From positions 1-64,000 of the forward strand of contig JAFQDM010000016.1 of the NCBI GenBank assembly GCA_017416065.1: a stretch of DNA of 64,000 nt. The letters run 5' to 3'. The notes below the pieces were generated by a model. The model was not told where the DNA came from. It searched no databases and was given only the letters and a program-made list of their open reading frames with translations. This document shows, in pieces, positions 63,483-64,000 of this stretch; within the stretch, counting starts at the first letter, position 1, and every line of letters begins with the position of its first letter. This DNA comes from Ruminococcus sp. (GTDB lineage: Bacteria > Bacillota > Clostridia > Oscillospirales > Acutalibacteraceae). Position numbers and translations under genes: made by a program.

Positions 63483-64000
63483 ATGAATAACGATATTATG
63501 GTCAGCATCTGCTGCCTTGTGTTTAACCACAAAGATTACATCAGACAGGCTTTAGACAGCTTCCTGATGCAAAAGACAAATTTCAAATTTGAAGTCCTCA
63601 TAAACGACGACTGCTCCACAGACGGCACAACTGACATAATCAGAGAATACGAAGCCAAATATCCGGACATAATCAGACCCCTATACCACGAAGAAAACCA
63701 GTATTCAAAAAGTACCCGCACAGGTAATATGATGTCCATCCTCTTTAATTTCCCAAGAGTCAGGGGCAAATACGTTGCCATGTGCGAGGGTGACGACTTC
63801 TGGACAGATGAGAATAAGCTTCAGAAGCAATTTGACATTATGGAGCAGAATCCTGACTGTGCCTTTGCAGCCCATACAGTCAGATGTACCAACGAAAAGG
63901 GCGAGCCTTTAACGGAGATAATCCCACTAAAGGGTGATGTAAAATCCGGAATGCTCACAAGTAAAGAAGCAATTAGCGGAATTTGCCGTCTGCCTTATAT
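63483..64000 (+). CDS. Glycosyltransferase family 2, partial (runs off right edge)
   Basis: The first 172 codons of a GT2 enzyme: ISICCLVFNHKDYIRQALDSFL-like opening (VSICCLVFNHKDYIRQALD), LINDDCSTDGTTDII, and the metal motif AMCEGDDFW. The acidic GDD variant of DxD is common in this family. No stop is reached by base 64000. It continues the glycan operon 24 bases after the 2-epimerase. Confidence 0.88.
   Translation, partial: MNNDIMVSICCLVFNHKDYIRQALDSFLMQKTNFKFEVLINDDCSTDGTTDIIREYEAKYPDIIRPLYHEENQYSKSTRTGNMMSILFNFPRVRGKYVAMCEGDDFWTDENKLQKQFDIMEQNPDCAFAAHTVRCTNEKGEPLTEIIPLKGDVKSGMLTSKEAISGICRLPY

Overview
The window looks like chromosomal DNA of an anaerobic gut or rumen Firmicute, most likely a Clostridia/Oscillospirales (Ruminococcaceae-like) starch user. 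The clues are a split transketolase, side-by-side GlnRS and GluRS, a class B sortase with an SPxTG-type substrate, consensus sigma-A promoters, AGGAGG ribosome sites, and giant secreted proteins built from InlB-type repeats. The species is not determined. I see no rRNA, tRNA, CRISPR array, transposase or phage gene.

Region 1 (1-20236, minus strand) encodes secreted proteins. It opens with an unfinished alpha-amylase gene of at least 5,278 codons that runs off the left edge. The protein has a signal peptide, a GH13 catalytic domain (Asp246, Glu289, Asp352), 18 starch-binding-like modules, 38 full InlB-type B-repeats and a block of four divergent repeats. Upstream are two smaller secreted genes that share a ~355-residue C-terminal block. 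One of them also carries BspA-type leucine-rich repeats and five InlB repeats.

Region 2 (20556-29050) begins with a small wall-anchored protein ending in an SPITG sorting signal. It is followed by a class B sortase and a LytR-CpsA-Psr protein. Next come an AraC regulator, a secreted metallo-beta-lactamase-fold hydrolase, an FkbM methyltransferase, a thioredoxin and a two-subunit transketolase.

Region 3 (29292-45570) is housekeeping. It holds pantothenate kinase (coaX), an ECF vitamin transporter S component, biotin ligase, a flavin reductase, a four-gene gltX-glnS-SDR-HdeD run, an XRE regulator, secA, an FHA-RodA/FtsW fusion with its partner transpeptidase, and glmS. A well-formed promoter and terminator between gltX and the XRE gene frame an unannotated ~147-nt transcript.

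Region 4 (45663-64000) is a surface-glycan locus. A CapD-like dehydratase/epimerase is co-oriented with glmS. Divergent from it, a plus-strand operon of at least 14 genes runs off the right edge. It encodes a priming sugar-phosphate transferase, a WbpO/TviB-type dehydrogenase plus WbpP/TviC-type epimerase (a UDP-HexNAc-uronate route), a UDP-GlcNAc 2-epimerase, four glycosyltransferases, an EpsG-like polymerase and a pyruvyl transferase. It also carries four ATP-dependent amide-forming-type enzymes (asparagine-synthetase-like, Ddl, generic ATP-grasp, TupA-like). Together these suggest an acidic, pyruvylated amino-sugar polymer decorated with amino acids or peptides, resembling a teichuronopeptide. 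The SPITG/sortase/LCP genes suggest how proteins and polymers could be attached to the wall.
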